Shown here piece after piece: positions 50,419 to 52,500 of a stretch of DNA of 52,500 nt; within the stretch, counting starts at the first letter, position 1; every line of letters starts with the position of its first letter. The notes under the pieces are model-generated. The model did no database searches, was not told where the DNA came from, and saw only the letters and a program-made list of their open reading frames with translations. The translations under genes and the position numbers were made by a program. Source of the DNA: Neocallimastix lanati (nom. inval.) (taxonomy: Eukaryota; Neocallimastigomycota; Neocallimastigomycetes; Neocallimastigales; Neocallimastigaceae); the NCBI GenBank assembly GCA_016946835.1, contig JACVTC010000020.1, forward strand, positions 445,001 through 497,500, in the 5' to 3' direction.

Positions 50419-52500
50419 ATAATAATACTAATAATAAATAAAAATAATAATAATATTGATATAATTATATATATATTGATAATTTATTAATTATATAAAA
50501 TAAAATAAAACAAAATAAAATAAAATAAAAGCTATGGCTGACCAAATGAATCCAACTCATCCAATGAATCGTCCTGCCTTTGAAACTCCAACTTTACCTA
50601 ATGATCTTAAAGACAATATAAGTCAATTCCAAATTGAAGGTTTTGCTCAACAATACTTTATGGATCATAGAACAGGTATATTTAGAAGAAAGGTACCTAT
50701 TGAAAAATTATTAGTTTGGTCAAAGGATGCTATTAAAGAACCATTAATGGTTTTAAATAAGGAATTACAAAAGGAATCTCCAAAATGTTATAAATTAATT
50801 CAAAGAATTATGGGTGATCGTGGTCCAATTGGTCAATCTGAAGATATTCAAGCATTATTAGAAAAGGGTATTATGAATGGTCAGTTAAGAGATGAAATTT
50901 ATATTCAACTTTGTAAACAGTTGACTCGAAATCCATCTCCAGAAAGTTTAATGTTAGGTTGGCAATTAATGGCCGTCATTGTTATTAGTTTCCCACCTTC
51001 AAAAAATTTTGAAAGTTATTTAGTTCAATTCATTCGACAATACTTTGAAAGAGAAGTCGCCGGTCATCCATCAGCGGATCCAAATCAAAAACAAACTCTT
51101 TTTACTATCATTGCTCACTGTCATAAAAAATTACTTAGAATATGTCAAACCGGTCCTAAGGGAAAGGTTCCAACCATTAATGAAATTGAGAGAGGAAAGG
51201 TAAAAAAATTTTTTTACTATTTAATCTTATTTAATTTAATTTTTTTTTTTATTTTTTTATTATTTTTTTATTATTTTATCTTATTTAATTTTATCTTATT
51301 TAATTTTATTTTATTTAATTTTATTTAATTTTATTTAATTTTATTTCTATTTTTTTCTATACTATTATTATTATTATTATTATTATTATTTAATTTTATA
51401 TTATTTTATTTTATATAATTTTATTTTATTTTATTTTTTTTTTAATATATATCAAAATTAATATTCGATTTTATTTTATTTTAAATATTAATATATTATT
51501 ATTATTATCATTGTTATCTCATTTATCTCATTTATTTATTTATCCTGTAATTAATAGGAAGCACCATTTAAACCATCTGTATTTGGTGAAACATTACAAG
51601 ATATTATGATCGTTCAAGAACAAAAGGCACCTCATTTAAAAATTCCTTTAATTATGGATTTCTTAGCTAAATCAGTATTAGAACTTAATGGTTGTCATAC
51701 TGAGGGTATTTTCAGAGTAAGTATATATATATATATTTTAATAACAATATATATTTTTTCTTAAAAAAAAAAAAAAAAAAAAAAAAAAGAATATTTTTAA
51801 AAATAGAAAATATATTCTTATAAAATATAATGTAATATTGTGTTTATTAAAATTAATAGGTACCAGGAGATGTTGATATGGTTACAGGTAAACTATATAC
51901 ACCTATATATATTAAAAACGATTAAAAATTTTTTTTGTATTTTTATAAAAACTTTATATTTGTAATTAAACAAAAAAAAAAAATAATAATTAATTTATAA
52001 ATATTTAATAATATTTAAAAATATTAGAATTAAGATGTAGAATTGATCAAGACCAATATAACTTAGGAAATATTAAAGGTATACCAAAAAAAAAAAAAGT
52101 TTATATATTTTTAATAAATTAATATTTTATTACTATTATTATTATAATTATTATATGATAATAAAATATATATTAAATTATTTTTATTATTTTTATTATT
52201 ATTATTTATTTTATATTATTTATTTAATTTAAAAAAAATTTAAGATCCAAATGTACCGGCTTCTTTATTAAAGTTCTGGCTTCGTGATCTTGCTGATCCA
52301 TTAATTCCATCAGCTAATTAATATCCTTTTTTTTATATAATATATATATATATTTTTTGTAGAAATATTATTTATAATTATAATTGATGTTATGTAGTGA
52401 TTTTGGTTTTTTTTTTTTTTTTTTTGTTACGGTATTATTTATCCTTAACCGATAGGTTTACTCAAGAATGTATTGATGTAGGTGCAAGAGAAGGTCAAGA
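48860..52500 (+). CDS. WW-WW-MyTH4-RhoGAP protein (ARHGAP39/Vilse-like), partial at both ends
   Basis: Eleven exons can be joined in phase: 48860-48976, 49112-49172, 49300-49354, 49479-49579, 49869-49995, 50532-51199, 51558-51716, 51860-51887, 52028-52078, 52245-52320 and 52462 to the edge (about 494 residues). WW domain 1 (DYDWIEI...FYANIKSG..LWERP) is in the first; WW domain 2 spans exons 2-3 (EWWELF...PYYYNLKT..TEWKRP); after a polar linker, a full MyTH4 domain (FAQQYF..., GDRG, DEIYIQLCKQLT, GWQLM) fills exon 6; the RhoGAP domain starts in exon 7, with the GIFR arginine finger at 51705-51716 and the LLKFWLRDLADPLIP helix in exon 10. RhoGAPs switch off Rho/Rac GTPases; animal ARHGAP39 has this same order (family knowledge). 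Introns are GT-AG except the last, a U12-type AT-AC intron. The start is unresolved: ATG at 48448 with a weak GTAGGA donor would fit the phase but is speculative. Confidence 0.93.
50371..50412. repeat. T tract of about 42 within an intron
   Basis: Pure T run in the long intron between the linker exon and the MyTH4 exon of the RhoGAP gene; length is likely to be unreliable in assembly and polymorphic. Confidence 0.9.
52321..52461 (+). other. U12-type AT-AC intron (minor spliceosome)
   Basis: The intron begins ATATCCTTTT, a perfect U12 5' splice site. It contains ATCCTTAAC (52441-52449), one base from the U12 branch consensus, and ends GGTTTAC, with the branch A 13 nt from the end. Joining 52320 to 52462 restores a tyrosine codon and the RhoGAP line IPSANYQECI. 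Reading on from exon 10 gives a stop at once (AATTAA). No GT donor lies nearby, and splicing to the AG at 52454-52455 would create TAG. Confidence 0.9.

Noticed and set aside
52321-52455. U2-type or AT-AG splice to the AG at 52454-52455
   Set aside because: The join would give a TAG codon (TA + G), and no GT donor lies near the end of exon 10; only the AC at 52460-52461 keeps the RhoGAP frame.

Overview
The window looks like nuclear DNA of an anaerobic gut fungus (Neocallimastigomycota). Non-coding DNA is extremely A+T-rich, with long homopolymer runs and ATT/ATTT/AAAAT arrays. Genes are spliced with short AT-rich introns, and A/T-ending codons dominate. A secreted CotH protein ends in two fungal dockerin (CBM10-type) modules, a hallmark of the cellulosomes of these fungi. 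The species cannot be named from sequence alone.

Layout. (1) 1-1901, minus: 5' part of a secreted Cys-containing protein, rebuilt here as five exons (328 visible residues, signal peptide included); its third coding exon would otherwise look like a short ORF. (2) 5093-5440: a less AT-rich island with broken coding-like sequence. (3) 6443-8880, minus: three-exon CotH protein (659 aa) with a Gly/Asn/Trp repeat and two dockerins. (4) 12-21 kb: repeat-rich zone with a 370-bp tandem duplication, a cluster of small inverted-repeat elements (14.6-15.4 kb), a 1.4-kb Mutator-like non-autonomous element with a 9-bp target duplication and a related uninterrupted site 2.4 kb away, and about 1 kb of ATTT higher-order array. 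(5) 22428-22820, minus: small secreted protein. (6) 24-25 kb: another GC-richer island and a degenerate inverted-repeat element. (7) 29621-33394, plus: 1257-aa secreted subtilisin-like protease with chitin-binding modules. (8) 35.5-39.6 kb: three copies of a SINE-like poly(A) retroposon, one with a 14-bp target duplication and two inside a very recent 1.2-kb tandem duplication. (9) 39.6-48.8 kb: low-complexity DNA, no gene seen. (10) 48860-52500, plus: at least eleven exons of a WW-WW-MyTH4-RhoGAP protein (ARHGAP39/Vilse architecture) running off the right edge.

Four of the five convincing genes encode secreted proteins or cell-surface/cellulosome components (the first of unknown function); the fifth is a predicted cytoplasmic Rho-family GTPase regulator. 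No operon-like linkage is expected or seen.

The most notable observation is the last intron of the RhoGAP gene (52321-52461). It has a perfect minor-spliceosome (U12) AT-AC 5' splice site, a near-perfect U12 branch site 13 nt from the 3' end, and AC as the terminal dinucleotide. Only that splice restores the RhoGAP reading frame; the conventional AG nearby creates a stop codon.
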